DNA of 45,811 bases from Erysipelotrichaceae bacterium (GCA_017550145.1 JAFZQG010000022.1:1-45811), one strand, 5' to 3'. Counted from the stretch's first letter, positions 16,270 through 24,283 are shown. The notes: generated by a model not told the origin, from the letters alone. Numbers and translations are program-made.

Positions 16270-16989
16270 ATGATATACATAATATCGGATACTCATGGCT
16301 TATATAAGCGTTATGAAGCCATGTTGAAGAAAATACAATTGAAGGATGAGGATAAGCTCTATGTACTGGGTGATGTTATAGACAGAGGCCCGCAGAGCTT
16401 TGAGATCCTTTTTGATATCATGAACAGAAACAATACGGAAATGTTTCTGGGCAATCATGAACATATGATGCTGACATACCTGGAAGGCAGTGATAAAGAG
16501 AGCTGGTTCTACGGAGTAAACGGAGGCAGGGAAACATATCGGAAGTTCATGACTTTTGATGAAGCTAAGAAGGATGAGATCGTTAACTATCTTAAAGAGA
16601 AGACTACGATCATCAGAAACCTGGAATTTGAAAATAAAAGATATATCCTTTCCCATACCAGTGCTTTGACTGACGGCAGGGATATGTTTACGAAAGATTA
16701 CAAGGATACGCTGATGTATATACAGGACATCGTTTGGAACATGTCAGCTGATAATATCGGGACTATTCCATACAAAAAGAAACCTGATAAGGAAACGATC
16801 CTGATATCAGGACATATCGTATCCAGAAGACTTCATGACAGTGATGATGTCTTTATCAGAGAATATGAAAATGGCTATACCTGGATGGATATCGACTGCG
16901 GCTGTGCCATGGGTTATCCTTACGGTCAGCTGTCCTGTGTGGCAATCAGTGATGAGGGAGAAATAGAGAATATCTATTATGTCAGTTAA
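16270..16989 (+). CDS. PPP-family metallophosphatase (Ser/Thr phosphatase or Ap4A-hydrolase type), 239 aa
   Basis: All metal-binding boxes of the PPP fold are present: SDTHG (residue 6 onward), LGDVIDRGP (about 33-41) and FLGNHEHM (about 59-66), with later His residues in LSHTSA and SGHIV. The length of 239 suits PrpE- or ApaH-like single-domain phosphatases. It hydrolyses phosphoesters of proteins or dinucleoside polyphosphates; the sequence alone does not decide which. No ribosome site precedes ATG 16270 and the -10-like box is close, so the mRNA may be leaderless. It overlaps the lipoprotein gene by 11 bases. Confidence 0.85.
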   Translation: MIYIISDTHGLYKRYEAMLKKIQLKDEDKLYVLGDVIDRGPQSFEILFDIMNRNNTEMFLGNHEHMMLTYLEGSDKESWFYGVNGGRETYRKFMTFDEAKKDEIVNYLKEKTTIIRNLEFENKRYILSHTSALTDGRDMFTKDYKDTLMYIQDIVWNMSADNIGTIPYKKKPDKETILISGHIVSRRLHDSDDVFIREYENGYTWMDIDCGCAMGYPYGQLSCVAISDEGEIENIYYVS

Positions 16990-17356
16990 GAGAATATTAT
17001 TGGCACTGACCTTATTATGCCTGTGTGCCTGTGGAGCAAAGGAAATGAAAATAGAGAATAAGGGAAAAGAAGCTGTAAAACTGGAATATCTGCGCCGTTA
17101 TGAATACGGAGCCGATTATGAGTGTGAAGATAAGCAGATCATCAGTAAGCTGCTGGAACTGATTGAGAATCTGAAGATCGGTAATAAGAGCGATATGATG
17201 ACTGAGGATTATACGGATATTCTGATCTTTACTTATGAGGATGGGACCAAGGAAACGTTTGAATTTGAGGCTGATAATATCGTGATCGATAATACGCGAT
17301 ATGAAGTAAGCGGATTAAGAGAAATACGGGTGATCCTTGATCAGATTGCAGACTAA
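16979..17356 (+). CDS. Small lipoprotein of unknown function, 125 aa
   Basis: The signal MSVKRILLALTLLCLCACG ends in a lipobox (LCAC, lipidated Cys at about 18), so the protein should be anchored outside the cytoplasmic membrane. The mature part is about 105 residues and looks like an alpha/beta domain (ILIFTYEDGTKETFEFEADNIVIDNTRYEV), a pattern common in small secreted proteins of unknown role. The gene begins inside the end of the phosphatase gene, so they are co-transcribed. Confidence 0.75.
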   Translation: MSVKRILLALTLLCLCACGAKEMKIENKGKEAVKLEYLRRYEYGADYECEDKQIISKLLELIENLKIGNKSDMMTEDYTDILIFTYEDGTKETFEFEADNIVIDNTRYEVSGLREIRVILDQIAD

Positions 17357-17374
17357 AACAGCGATGATCTAATT

Positions 17375-17380
17375 TATAAT
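17375..17380 (+). promoter_or_regulatory. -10 box for the PLP enzyme gene
   Basis: TATAAT lies 31 nt before the start at 17411. The ribosome site is AAAAAAGGAGAG. No good -35 is seen at 16-18 bp. Confidence 0.4.
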
Positions 17381-17410
17381 AAAGGTGAAATAAAAAAGGA
17401 GAGAAAATTT

Positions 17411-18583
17411 ATGAGCAGATACGATACCGATTACAGCAAGATGGGTTTTACGACCAGAGCGATCAAAAGCGGTGAAGGACCTGATCCTGTAACCAGAGCT
17501 TTAAATACGCCGATCTATGAGACATCTACCTACGGTTATGAAACAGCCGAACAGTATGATGAGATGCTGGCGCTGGGAGCAGAGTGGGCACCAGATATTT
17601 ATATCTATTCCCGTACGACCAACCCGACTACTGATGCTTTGGAAAAGAAGGTAATGGCTTTGGAGAATGCCGAGGATGCGGTGATCTGTGCCTGCGGTAT
17701 GGCAGCTATTTCCAATGCCTTACTGTCAAATCTTGATGCCGGCGATCATGTCATCTGTTCTGATGATACCTTCATGTGTACTTCCAGCATGTTTGCGGAT
17801 ATCTTACCGGCCAAGGGTATTGAGACCTGCCGAGTCGAAGTTCTTGATGTCAGCAATGTTGAAAAGGCCATGAAGCCTAATACCAAGGTCGTTTATCTGG
17901 AAGCTTTATCCAATCCGCAGCTGAAGCTGGCAGACTTACCGGCTATTGCCAAGATCGCACATGACCACGGCTGCAAGTTCATCGTCGACAATACCTTCCT
18001 TTCTCCGGCTGTCATGAGACCGCTGGACTGGGGTGCCGATATCGTCGTTCATTCCGGAACCAAATACTATTCAGGACATGGTGATGCCTTAGTCGGAATC
18101 GTTGCCGGAAGCAAGAAGGATATGGACAGAGTCCGTTACTACTATGACAACCTGGGTTCGCATATCAGCCCGTTTGAGTCATGGCTGACATTACGCAGTG
18201 TGCGTACTTTACCGTTAAGAGTTAAGAGACAGTCGGAGAACGCAATGGCTCTGGCTAAATGGTTTGAGCAGCGTCCGGAAGTTGATTTCGTTACTTATCC
18301 TGGTCTTGAATCTCATGGTCAGCATGAGCTTGCCAAGAAAATGTTTGTGGATGACAACTTCGGCGGTATGCTTTGTGTTCATCTCAAGGGCGGTTATGAG
18401 GAGATGTGCAAGTTCTGTGATGCGACCAGGATCCCTCCGGTCGGTACAAGCCTTGGTGATGTCGTAACACTGATGTTCCCGAAGAAAGCCTATAACAACC
18501 TGATCCGTTTCTCGGTAGGATGTGAAGATGTGAATGATCTGATTGCGGACTTCGAGCAGGCTTTTGCCAAGATGAAAGACTGA
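17411..18583 (+). CDS. Cys/Met-metabolism PLP-dependent lyase/synthase, 390 aa
   Basis: This is a transsulfuration-family enzyme (fold type I). Phosphate-binding YSRTTNPT is at 66-73, the cofactor-stacking region at CACGMAAISNAL (93-104), Asp193 in IVDNTFLSP, and the Schiff-base Lys218 in VHSGTKYYSGHGD. It covers the full family length. Candidates are methionine gamma-lyase, cystathionine gamma-synthase or cystathionine beta/gamma-lyase. The methionine-lyase hallmark YGCTF is replaced by SDDTFMCT, so I do not choose one. It is a single-gene unit with its own -10 box, a strong ribosome site and a terminator. Confidence 0.9.
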   Translation: MSRYDTDYSKMGFTTRAIKSGEGPDPVTRALNTPIYETSTYGYETAEQYDEMLALGAEWAPDIYIYSRTTNPTTDALEKKVMALENAEDAVICACGMAAISNALLSNLDAGDHVICSDDTFMCTSSMFADILPAKGIETCRVEVLDVSNVEKAMKPNTKVVYLEALSNPQLKLADLPAIAKIAHDHGCKFIVDNTFLSPAVMRPLDWGADIVVHSGTKYYSGHGDALVGIVAGSKKDMDRVRYYYDNLGSHISPFESWLTLRSVRTLPLRVKRQSENAMALAKWFEQRPEVDFVTYPGLESHGQHELAKKMFVDDNFGGMLCVHLKGGYEEMCKFCDATRIPPVGTSLGDVVTLMFPKKAYNNLIRFSVGCEDVNDLIADFEQAFAKMKD

Positions 18584-18618
18584 TAAGCCAATCATAAGAA
18601 AGCCGAATAATACAACGT

Positions 18619-18643
18619 AAAAGCGCTAATAAGGCGCTTTTTC
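18619..18643 (+). terminator. Terminator of the PLP enzyme gene
   Basis: The stem AGCGC/GCGCT around TAATAAG is followed by T5. Confidence 0.75.
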
Positions 18644-18652
18644 TTTATATTC

Positions 18653-18681
18653 TTGATTATCTTGGCTAAGTTGGCTAATAT
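18653..18681 (+). promoter_or_regulatory. Toxin-antitoxin promoter with direct repeats
   Basis: TTGATT (18653), a 17-bp spacer and TAATAT (18676) form a promoter. Two copies of TTGGCTAA (18662 and 18671, 9-bp period) fill the spacer and are a likely operator for the antitoxin or toxin-antitoxin complex. Confidence 0.55.
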
Positions 18682-18704
18682 ATAAGTATAAAAGGAGATT
18701 CGCT

Positions 18705-18947
18705 ATGACGCAGGTTAATATGTTAGAAGCAAAAACCAACCTTACTAAATTAATAAAACTTCTGGAGACAAAGCAGGAAGATGAGATCCTGATTGCCAGA
18801 AATGGGGAACCGGTCGCAAAAATAACTAAATATGAGAAACCGATAAATAAAAGAATAGGGATAGCAGCCGGAAAACATAAGCCACTGGATCTTGATCTTT
18901 TCAATTCACTCAATGACGAGATCACAACAGAGTTTTATGGAGAATAA
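18705..18947 (+). CDS. Phd/YefM-family antitoxin, 80 aa
   Basis: The N-terminal MTQVNMLEAKTNLTKLIKLL and LIARNGEPVAKITKY are the Phd/YefM DNA-binding fold. The C-terminal acidic tail (LDLDLFNSLNDEITTEFYGE) is the toxin-wrapping segment. It lies 3 nt before a PIN-domain toxin gene, has a good AAGGAG site, and its promoter holds direct repeats fitting autorepression. Confidence 0.9.
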   Translation: MTQVNMLEAKTNLTKLIKLLETKQEDEILIARNGEPVAKITKYEKPINKRIGIAAGKHKPLDLDLFNSLNDEITTEFYGE

Positions 18948-18950
18948 CTT

Positions 18951-19355
18951 ATGGATATTGTTTTAGATACGCACATTGCAATCTGGGCTTTAGAGAACAA
19001 TGATAATCTCTCTAATGAAGCAAAAGAAATGATTTATGATCTAGATAATAATATATATTTTTCTGCATTATCTGTAATGGAAATATGTATAAAACACAAA
19101 AAGAATCCTGAAGCTATGGAGTGGGAAGGAAAAGAATTTTATCAGTGTTGTTTGGATGCCGGGTTTTATACTATGCCTATGAAACCGAAACATGCTATCT
19201 TTTTGGATGATCTAAAAGTCAAAGATAAATGTTCAGTCAATGGCGATCAATTCGATAGAGGTTTGATCGCACAGGCCAAACAGGAAAAAATGTTACTACT
19301 GAGTCATGACAGAGTAATGGAAAACTATGATGAGCCATGCATAAGAATGGTATAA
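18951..19355 (+). CDS. vapC: VapC-like PIN-domain toxin, 134 aa
   Basis: PIN-domain acidic residues are visible: D6 in VLDTHIAIWAL, E44 in SVMEICIK, an Asp in NGDQFDRGLIAQA and the final Asp in LLSHDRVM. This is an Mg-dependent endoribonuclease expected to cut tRNA or rRNA when free of its antitoxin. It belongs to the subfamily paired with Phd-type antitoxins. The full active-site set suggests it is functional. It is followed by a shared terminator. Confidence 0.9.
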   Translation: MDIVLDTHIAIWALENNDNLSNEAKEMIYDLDNNIYFSALSVMEICIKHKKNPEAMEWEGKEFYQCCLDAGFYTMPMKPKHAIFLDDLKVKDKCSVNGDQFDRGLIAQAKQEKMLLLSHDRVMENYDEPCIRMV

Positions 19356-19359
19356 AAGA

Positions 19360-19378
19360 AAAAGGCTTGAAGCCTTTT
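19360..19378. terminator. Bidirectional terminator between VapC and the membrane protein gene
   Basis: The stem AAAGGCT/AGCCTTT around TGA has A-tracts before and T-tracts after, so it serves both converging genes. Confidence 0.65.
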
Positions 19379-19988
19379 AGTTTTCTATTTCGTTCTGGGC
19401 TTTGAGTGATTCCTCATAAGTCTGAAGAATAAGACCGTTATTTACATAAGCGTTCAGGTATTTAGGCTTGAGCGCTTTTTCGTAATCTTCAACTAATGGT
19501 TTGTATTCCGGAATGGAAGAGATGATCACATTAGGAATGATCAGCGATTCATCTTCCTTGCCTTCGACATAAGTTACAAAGACATAACCTTTAGGAATGG
19601 ATGTCTGATGAGTGGAGAATTTTTCGATGATCGTCGTATCGATTTTCTTCATATCGTTGTCATATAATTCGACATCGAGTTTCCAGTAAACATGATTTTT
19701 GAGTTTGGCATCTCTGCCGAAGCGGACAAATGTTCCTTCTTTGATTTTGGCCATGGCGACATCACCGTTGGCAACAGCTTTTCTGATCAGTTTCTGATCG
19801 GCTGTCAGATCATAGGTCGAATAGACAGTGGTCAGAATAAAGATGAATAAGACAAAGCCAAGGATCACCGGGATCTTATGGTCTGCCCATACTTCACGGT
19901 AGTTGACCAGGGCGAAGATGCAAAGGGCGTCGATAAGGACGACGATAAACAGCATGATGGTAGATCTTTTATATAGTTTTAACTGCAT
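19377..19988 (-). CDS. Two-helix membrane protein of unknown function, 203 aa
   Basis: Two hydrophobic helices (about 10-28, TIMLFIVVLIDALCIFALV, and 38-58, IPVILGFVLFIFILTTVYS) are followed by a soluble beta-rich domain of about 140 residues (VAMAKIKEGTFVRFGRDA, KGYVFVTYVEGKED). It converges on the VapC gene and shares its terminator. It has no recognised family; it could be an SHOCT/DUF-type envelope protein. Confidence 0.7.
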   Translation of the reverse strand: MQLKLYKRSTIMLFIVVLIDALCIFALVNYREVWADHKIPVILGFVLFIFILTTVYSTYDLTADQKLIRKAVANGDVAMAKIKEGTFVRFGRDAKLKNHVYWKLDVELYDNDMKKIDTTIIEKFSTHQTSIPKGYVFVTYVEGKEDESLIIPNVIISSIPEYKPLVEDYEKALKPKYLNAYVNNGLILQTYEESLKAQNEIEN

Positions 19989-20065
19989 TTTTTATTTCCT
20001 CTGTTTCTATGATTTTAACATCCTTTTAAGAATATGTGAATTGTGTGAAGATTGTGTGAAAACTG

Positions 20066-20094
20066 TTGAAATCGTTTTCATGATGGCCTAAAAT
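20066..20094 (+). promoter_or_regulatory. Promoter with perfect cre box for the mannose-family PTS
   Basis: TTGAAA (20066), a 17-bp spacer and TAAAAT (20089) form the promoter. TGAAATCGTTTTCA (20067-20080) matches the CcpA consensus TGWAANCGNTNWCA at every position and covers the -35. Catabolite repression by blocking RNA polymerase is expected. Confidence 0.75.
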
Positions 20095-20120
20095 TGTAAG
20101 TAAGGAGGTTCATAAATTAT

Positions 20121-20846
20121 ATGAGCAATTTAATGTTAGGTATAATTTTGGGTCTGTGGTCAGGTGTGGCTATGGTCCTGGATTTATCCGGTTTAGGTGT
20201 TCGTACTCCTATAATTACAGGTATCTTAGCTGGTATCTGCTGCGGTAACGTTCAGATGGGCTTAACCGTCGGTTCCGTTATGCTGATCAACAGCTTAGGT
20301 TTCTACACTTATGGTGGTGCGACAATTCCTGATTTCATTACCGGTTCTATCTTCGGAACAGTTGTCGGTGCTAAATCAGGTAACGTAGACGCTGGTATCG
20401 TCGTAGCTCAGGGTATCTCTCTGCTGATGTCAGAAATGGATATCTTAGGCCGTGCTTCTACTACTGTCTTCCAGCATTTAGGTGAAGGCGCTTTGGCACA
20501 GAACAACATCAAGAAGTTCGAACTTTATACTCTGTTAGGTGTTCTGCCTTGGGCTTTATCAAGAATGCTTCCAGTAGTATTAGGTATGATACTGATCGAC
20601 AACGTTGTCGCATTAACTAACTTCGCTACTTCTATCGAGTGGATCGCCAATGGTTTAAGAGTTGTTGGTAAGGCTTTACCGGCTGTCGGTTTCGCATTAC
20701 TGCTTTCTTACATGGATCTCAAGAAGTACTGGCCATTCTTCATTATCGGCTTCGTTCTCTACGCTTACGCCGGAATGGGCACAGTAGCTCTGGCTCTGGT
20801 AGGTTTAGCTGCTGCTAGTTTCTTTGTAAAGGGAGGTGCTGAATAA
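20121..20846 (+). CDS. PTS mannose/fructose/sorbose-family component IIC, 241 aa
   Basis: This is a very hydrophobic protein with the IIC-Man signatures GLWSGVAMVLDLSGLGVRTP and NVQMGLTVGSVMLINSLGFYTYGGATIPD. It forms the sugar channel with IID in the membrane. AAGGAGG lies 12 nt before the start. Codons are strongly biased (TTA, GGT, GTT), as in highly expressed genes. It overlaps the IID gene by one base. The substrate cannot be read from sequence; the family takes mannose, fructose, sorbose, N-acetylgalactosamine and others. No IIA gene is in the window. Confidence 0.9.
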   Translation: MSNLMLGIILGLWSGVAMVLDLSGLGVRTPIITGILAGICCGNVQMGLTVGSVMLINSLGFYTYGGATIPDFITGSIFGTVVGAKSGNVDAGIVVAQGISLLMSEMDILGRASTTVFQHLGEGALAQNNIKKFELYTLLGVLPWALSRMLPVVLGMILIDNVVALTNFATSIEWIANGLRVVGKALPAVGFALLLSYMDLKKYWPFFIIGFVLYAYAGMGTVALALVGLAAASFFVKGGAE

Positions 20847-21661
20847 TGTCTAAAAAATTATCTCAAGCCGCTTTAAAGAAAGCATGCTCAAGACACAACT
20901 GGGCATTACAGTGGTGCTGGAACTATGAAAAGATGCAGGCTGCCGGCTATGCATACGCAATGGTTCCTGTAGTAAAAGAATTATATGATGGTACAGAAGA
21001 ACAGTGCCGTCAGCTGGAAAGACACATGCAGTTCTACAACACTCACCCAGGTGCTTCTGCATTAATCTGTGGTGCTGGTGTTGCTCTTGAAGAAGCTGGT
21101 CAGCCAGAAGTTCATGACAACCTGAAGGTTGCCTTAATGGGTCCTTTAGCAGGTATCGGTGATACGATCCAGGCAGTATTAGTTACTCCTCCATTCAACA
21201 TCATCGCTGCTGGTCTCGCTAACGAAGGTTCTGCAGTTGGAGCTATCTTAGCTTCTACTCTCCCTGTCTTAGCATTATTCATCCTCAGATGGCCGTTATT
21301 CAACTATGGCTACAAGCAGGGTGCTAACGTTATCAACGACGTATCAGGCGCTGGTACAATCGACAAGCTCCAGGTTGGCGCAAACATCCTCGGTGTTACC
21401 GTTATGGGTGGTTTCGTTCCTTCAATGATCGGTGTTACTTTACCGGTTAAATTAGGTTCTGACCTGACAATCGATGGTGCTACTGTTGAAGCTAAGACTT
21501 TACAGGAAGTCTTAGATGCTATCTTCCCATGCCTGGTTCCTCTCGGATTAACATTCGGATGCTACTACCTGATCAAGTACAGAAAGATGTCTCCATTGAC
21601 AGTCATTCTGATCCTCTTCGTAGTTGCTTTCGTATTAGGCGCTATCGGCTGGATGGCATAA
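20846..21661 (+). CDS. PTS mannose-family component IID, 271 aa
   Basis: Family signatures are SRHNWALQWCWNYEKMQAAGYAYAMVPV near the N-terminus, HPGASALICGAGVALEE, and PLAGIGDTIQAVLVTP, the conserved GIGD box. The C-terminal part is hydrophobic. It works with IIC as the translocation unit. The start overlaps the IIC stop (TAATG) and GGGAGG precedes it. A strong terminator follows. Confidence 0.9.
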   Translation: MSKKLSQAALKKACSRHNWALQWCWNYEKMQAAGYAYAMVPVVKELYDGTEEQCRQLERHMQFYNTHPGASALICGAGVALEEAGQPEVHDNLKVALMGPLAGIGDTIQAVLVTPPFNIIAAGLANEGSAVGAILASTLPVLALFILRWPLFNYGYKQGANVINDVSGAGTIDKLQVGANILGVTVMGGFVPSMIGVTLPVKLGSDLTIDGATVEAKTLQEVLDAIFPCLVPLGLTFGCYYLIKYRKMSPLTVILILFVVAFVLGAIGWMA

Positions 21662-21687
21662 GCTTTAAGGGCTAGTAAAACAAAGTC

Positions 21688-21717
21688 AACGCAGGTTCAA
21701 TAACCTGCGTTTTCTTT
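21688..21717 (+). terminator. Terminator after IID
   Basis: The 10-bp perfect stem AACGCAGGTT/AACCTGCGTT with loop CAAT is followed by T-rich DNA. Confidence 0.85.
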
Positions 21718-21727
21718 TGATAAATCC

Positions 21728-21758
21728 TTGATGTAAGCGCTTTAGCGGGTGTTATAAT
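21728..21758 (+). promoter_or_regulatory. Promoter with imperfect cre box for IIB
   Basis: TTGATG (21728), a 19-bp spacer and TATAAT (21753) form the promoter. TGTAAGCGCTTTAG (21732-21745) matches the cre core but misses the final CA. It gives IIB its own, probably CcpA-sensitive, transcript. Confidence 0.55.
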
Positions 21759-21777
21759 TATTTATGGAGGTAATCAT

Positions 21778-22263
21778 ATGATTAAACATTTAAGAATTGA
21801 TAACAGACTTATTCATGGTCAGGTAGCAGTAACCTGGATGAATTCGATCGGTGCAGACAAGATCATCGTCTGCAATGATAAAGTAGCTGCAGACCCTATT
21901 CAGAAGATGGCTTTGCCGATGGCTGCCAGAGGCAACACCGTTTATGTCTTCTCAATCGATGAGACCATCAAATATGCGCAGGAACATCCTGATGAGACGA
22001 TGTTCGTAATCTGCAAGTTCCCTTCAGATGCTCTGGCAATCCTTGAATCAGGACTTGAAGTACAGGATGTCAACGTCGGTAATGCTGCTCCGATCCAGGG
22101 CACGACCTACAAGATGGTAACCAAGTCAATCGCTGTTACCGAAGATGATGCGAAGTGCTACAGAAAGATCGCTGAACTCAGAGGCGGTACACTCACCAGC
22201 AGACTTACTACCATGAATGAAACCGAAGATTTCCTTGCTCTCTTAAGCAAGAACGGTCTGTAA
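21778..22263 (+). CDS. PTS mannose-family component IIB, 161 aa
   Basis: The phosphorylated His13 lies in RIDNRLIHGQVAVTW, the IIB-Man active-site loop. The rest (ADKIIVCNDKVAADPIQKMALPMAARG, VNVGNAAPIQGTTYKM) covers the full family length. It takes phosphate from a IIA protein and passes it to the sugar entering through IIC/IID. It is separated from IIC/IID by a strong terminator and has its own promoter, whereas these genes usually form one operon. GGAGG precedes the start. Confidence 0.9.
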   Translation: MIKHLRIDNRLIHGQVAVTWMNSIGADKIIVCNDKVAADPIQKMALPMAARGNTVYVFSIDETIKYAQEHPDETMFVICKFPSDALAILESGLEVQDVNVGNAAPIQGTTYKMVTKSIAVTEDDAKCYRKIAELRGGTLTSRLTTMNETEDFLALLSKNGL

Positions 22264-22285
22264 GATTCAGAAATAAATAATACGG

Positions 22286-22309
22286 AAGCGGTCTGCGGAC
22301 CGCTTTTTT
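22286..22309 (+). terminator. Terminator after IIB
   Basis: The 8-bp stem AAGCGGTC/GACCGCTT with loop TGCG is followed by T6. Confidence 0.85.
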
Positions 22310-22321
22310 GAAGGATGAGTT

Positions 22322-22861
22322 ATGGAAAGAAATGAAGTAAAATATGTACCGGTAGAGGAATGTAAAGCACAAGGCAATTTTGTGAAAGCCGTGTGTTTCA
22401 AACCGAAGAAAGCTCCGATCGTCTGCATCATCTTAGGAATGGCGATGTTCATACCGAATAATCTGTATATCAGAATCCTGGGATTATTCTTTATTCTGAT
22501 GGCTTTTGCGGTATTGAAGTTAGTCAAAGACTATAAGGTCATGGATATCTTCGATGAAGGTGTAATGGTTTATGGCGATCATGATGCCAAACTGGCGTAT
22601 TTCTTTACATTCGATGAAATGAAGAGCTGGCTCGTCAATCACGAAGACGGTCATGATACGATCGAATTCAAGCTCAATGACGGGACATACATAGTAAAGG
22701 ATACCTTTGAAGCGGAAAAAGCCTACAGAGCTCTTTATTCGCTGGCAAAGGAAAAGGATGAGAAATATCTGAATGCGCTGAAAGACAGAGAAAAACCTCT
22801 TTCTATTCCCGATGCCATGAACAATATCCGTAACTCTTTCAAAAAACAGAATAAGGATTAA
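22322..22861 (+). CDS. Membrane-anchored protein of unknown function, 179 aa
   Basis: After a short polar start, one or two hydrophobic segments (about 32-46, APIVCIILGMAMFIP, and 49-67, LYIRILGLFFILMAFAVLKLV) lead into a cytoplasmic alpha/beta domain. That domain (VMVYGDHDAKLAYFFTFDEM, DTIEFKLNDGTYIVKDTFEAEKAYRAL) resembles the PH-like or YcxB-like domains of small membrane proteins. I do not assign a function. It starts 12 nt after a terminator and has only a weak site (AAGGATGAG). Confidence 0.65.
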   Translation: MERNEVKYVPVEECKAQGNFVKAVCFKPKKAPIVCIILGMAMFIPNNLYIRILGLFFILMAFAVLKLVKDYKVMDIFDEGVMVYGDHDAKLAYFFTFDEMKSWLVNHEDGHDTIEFKLNDGTYIVKDTFEAEKAYRALYSLAKEKDEKYLNALKDREKPLSIPDAMNNIRNSFKKQNKD

Positions 22862-22865
22862 GCAC

Positions 22866-22898
22866 AATGGAGTCTCTAAACAGGCAGACTCCATTTTT
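22866..22898 (+). terminator. Terminator after the 22322 gene
   Basis: The 10-bp stem AATGGAGTCT/AGACTCCATT is followed by T5. Confidence 0.8.
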
Positions 22899-22909
22899 AA
22901 AAATTGGTC

Positions 22910-22915
22910 TATAAT
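22910..22915 (+). promoter_or_regulatory. -10 box of the tRNA gene
   Basis: TATAAT lies 10 nt before the tRNA's first base. The -35 region overlaps the preceding terminator and is not obvious. Confidence 0.5.
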
Positions 22916-22925
22916 ATTATTGTAT

Positions 22926-23001
22926 GGGGTTTTAGCTCAGTTGGTAGAGCGTCTGGTTCGCAATCAGAAGGTCACGGGTTCGAATCCCGTAAGCTCCACC
23001 A
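22926..23001 (+). tRNA. tRNA-Ala (anticodon CGC)
   Basis: This is a full 76-nt cloverleaf. The acceptor GGGGTTT/AAGCTCC includes the G3-U70 wobble that marks alanine tRNAs. The D arm is GCTC/GAGC, the anticodon stem TCTGG/TCAGA with loop TTCGCAA, and the T arm ACGGG-TTCGAAT-CCCGT. The CCA end is encoded. Anticodon CGC reads GCG. A -10 box lies upstream and a terminator 10 nt downstream. Confidence 0.95.
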
Positions 23002-23011
23002 TTGTAAACAC

Positions 23012-23037
23012 AGAGGTCCTTGAAAGACCTCTTTTTT
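23012..23037 (+). terminator. Terminator after tRNA-Ala
   Basis: The stem AGAGGTC/GACCTCT with loop CTTGAAA is followed by T6. Confidence 0.85.
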
Positions 23038-23101
23038 GTTGTGTTCCATAGAAACAACATGTAAGATAATAAGTAAGATAATAAGCAAGTTGAGGTCTTT
23101 A

Positions 23102-24091
23102 ATGGACAAGCACTTACCATCATATTCAATAACTGAAAAAATGCTGAGACTGGTTTCTGAAATATCAGAGAAGGTTGGAAAGATAAGCGGACACAATGAA
23201 AGGATATCCGAAGTACATCTCAGAAGAAATAACAGAATTCGTTCTATTCACGCATCATTAAAGATAGAGGCTAATTCACTTTCTCTTTCTGACGTTAGAG
23301 ATGTTTTGAACGGTCATCTTGTCATGGGAAACCGTAAGGAAATACAGGAAGTGAAAAACGCCTATGCTGCATATGATATGATTCCTGAGATTGATCCTTT
23401 CAGTATTGATGACTTGAAGAAACTTCATGGAATCATGACATATGGGACAGTTGATGAATCTGGAGAGTTTAGGAAAGGAAACGAAGGAGTGTTCTCCGGG
23501 GATCGTTGTATATTCATAGCTCCGCCTCCCGAACTAGTTCCGAGGCTTGTTGAGGATTTACTTGAGTGGATGAATCAGAACAGCGAGATAGTTCATCCGC
23601 TGATAATGAGTGCCGTATTTCATTATGAATTTGTCTTCATTCATCCGTTTTCAGACGGAAACGGGAGAATGGCCAGACTATGGCACACGGTCATTCTGAG
23701 CAGATGGAAGAAAGAATTTGAATACATTCCTCTTGAAAGTCAGATTGAAAAGTATCAGCAGGAATACTATGGTTCCATTGAAAAATGTCATGTCAATGGC
23801 AATTCCAACGTCTTTATAGAATTCATGCTGGAAATGATAAATCAGATTTTTGACGATGTCATTGAACAATCAGTGAACAACGCGAGCGTTTCACAGTATG
23901 TTAAAAAAATGATCAGTCACATGGAATATGGCGTTCCGTATACGGCTAATGAAATAATGGAAAAACTTGGGTTGAAATCCAAAGAAACACTTCGCAAGAA
24001 TTATCTGGATCCGGCCATCGGTTTGGGCATTGTCGAGATGACAATTCCCGAAAAACCAAACAGTCGTAACCAGAGGTATGTTAAGAAATAA
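23102..24091 (+). CDS. Fic-domain protein (class II), 329 aa
   Basis: The catalytic motif HPFSDGNGRMAR starts at H181. An inhibitory-helix motif SLKIEAN (52-58, Glu56) upstream fits class II Fic enzymes, although the usual EGN reads EAN. The C-terminal part (AAEIMEKLGLKSKETLRKNYLDPAIGLGIVEM-like, about 280-320) is a winged helix. The enzyme probably transfers AMP to a target protein and is autoinhibited. I chose ATG 23102 (MDKHLPSY) because GAGG lies 8 nt upstream; the longer frame from 23036 begins in the tRNA terminator. It stands directly downstream of a tRNA gene, a common entry point for foreign DNA. Confidence 0.9.
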   Translation: MDKHLPSYSITEKMLRLVSEISEKVGKISGHNERISEVHLRRNNRIRSIHASLKIEANSLSLSDVRDVLNGHLVMGNRKEIQEVKNAYAAYDMIPEIDPFSIDDLKKLHGIMTYGTVDESGEFRKGNEGVFSGDRCIFIAPPPELVPRLVEDLLEWMNQNSEIVHPLIMSAVFHYEFVFIHPFSDGNGRMARLWHTVILSRWKKEFEYIPLESQIEKYQQEYYGSIEKCHVNGNSNVFIEFMLEMINQIFDDVIEQSVNNASVSQYVKKMISHMEYGVPYTANEIMEKLGLKSKETLRKNYLDPAIGLGIVEMTIPEKPNSRNQRYVKK

Positions 24092-24196
24092 GGATACATC
24101 GGATTTTGTAGCGCTGTTGTTCGAGTATGATAATTCTTTGGCTGAAAAACATTCAACAAAAAAACAGATAATAACGTAAAACTCCATTTTGTATTA

Positions 24197-24220
24197 AACG
24201 TTGAGAAATCAGCGTTTTTT
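24197..24220 (+). terminator. Terminator downstream of the Fic gene
   Basis: The stem AACGTTGA/TCAGCGTT (one G-U pair) with loop GAAA is followed by T6. About 100 nt between the Fic stop and this hairpin hold no gene I can support. Confidence 0.7.
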
Positions 24221-24248
24221 AATTGTTATAAATTTTTTCTTAAAATAC

Positions 24249-24276
24249 TTGACACCCATGGGGAAAATGATATTAT
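24249..24276 (+). promoter_or_regulatory. Promoter of the Gly/Pro-rich peptide gene
   Basis: Consensus TTGACA (24249), a 16-bp spacer and TATTAT (24271). The expected start falls at or just before the hairpin at 24284. Confidence 0.65.
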
Positions 24277-24283
24277 ATTAGTA

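Noticed and set aside
23036..23101. Upstream start for the Fic protein
   Set aside because: This stretch follows directly on the tRNA terminator T-tract, has no ribosome site, and encodes a non-conserved leader; ATG 23102 has GAGG at good spacing.
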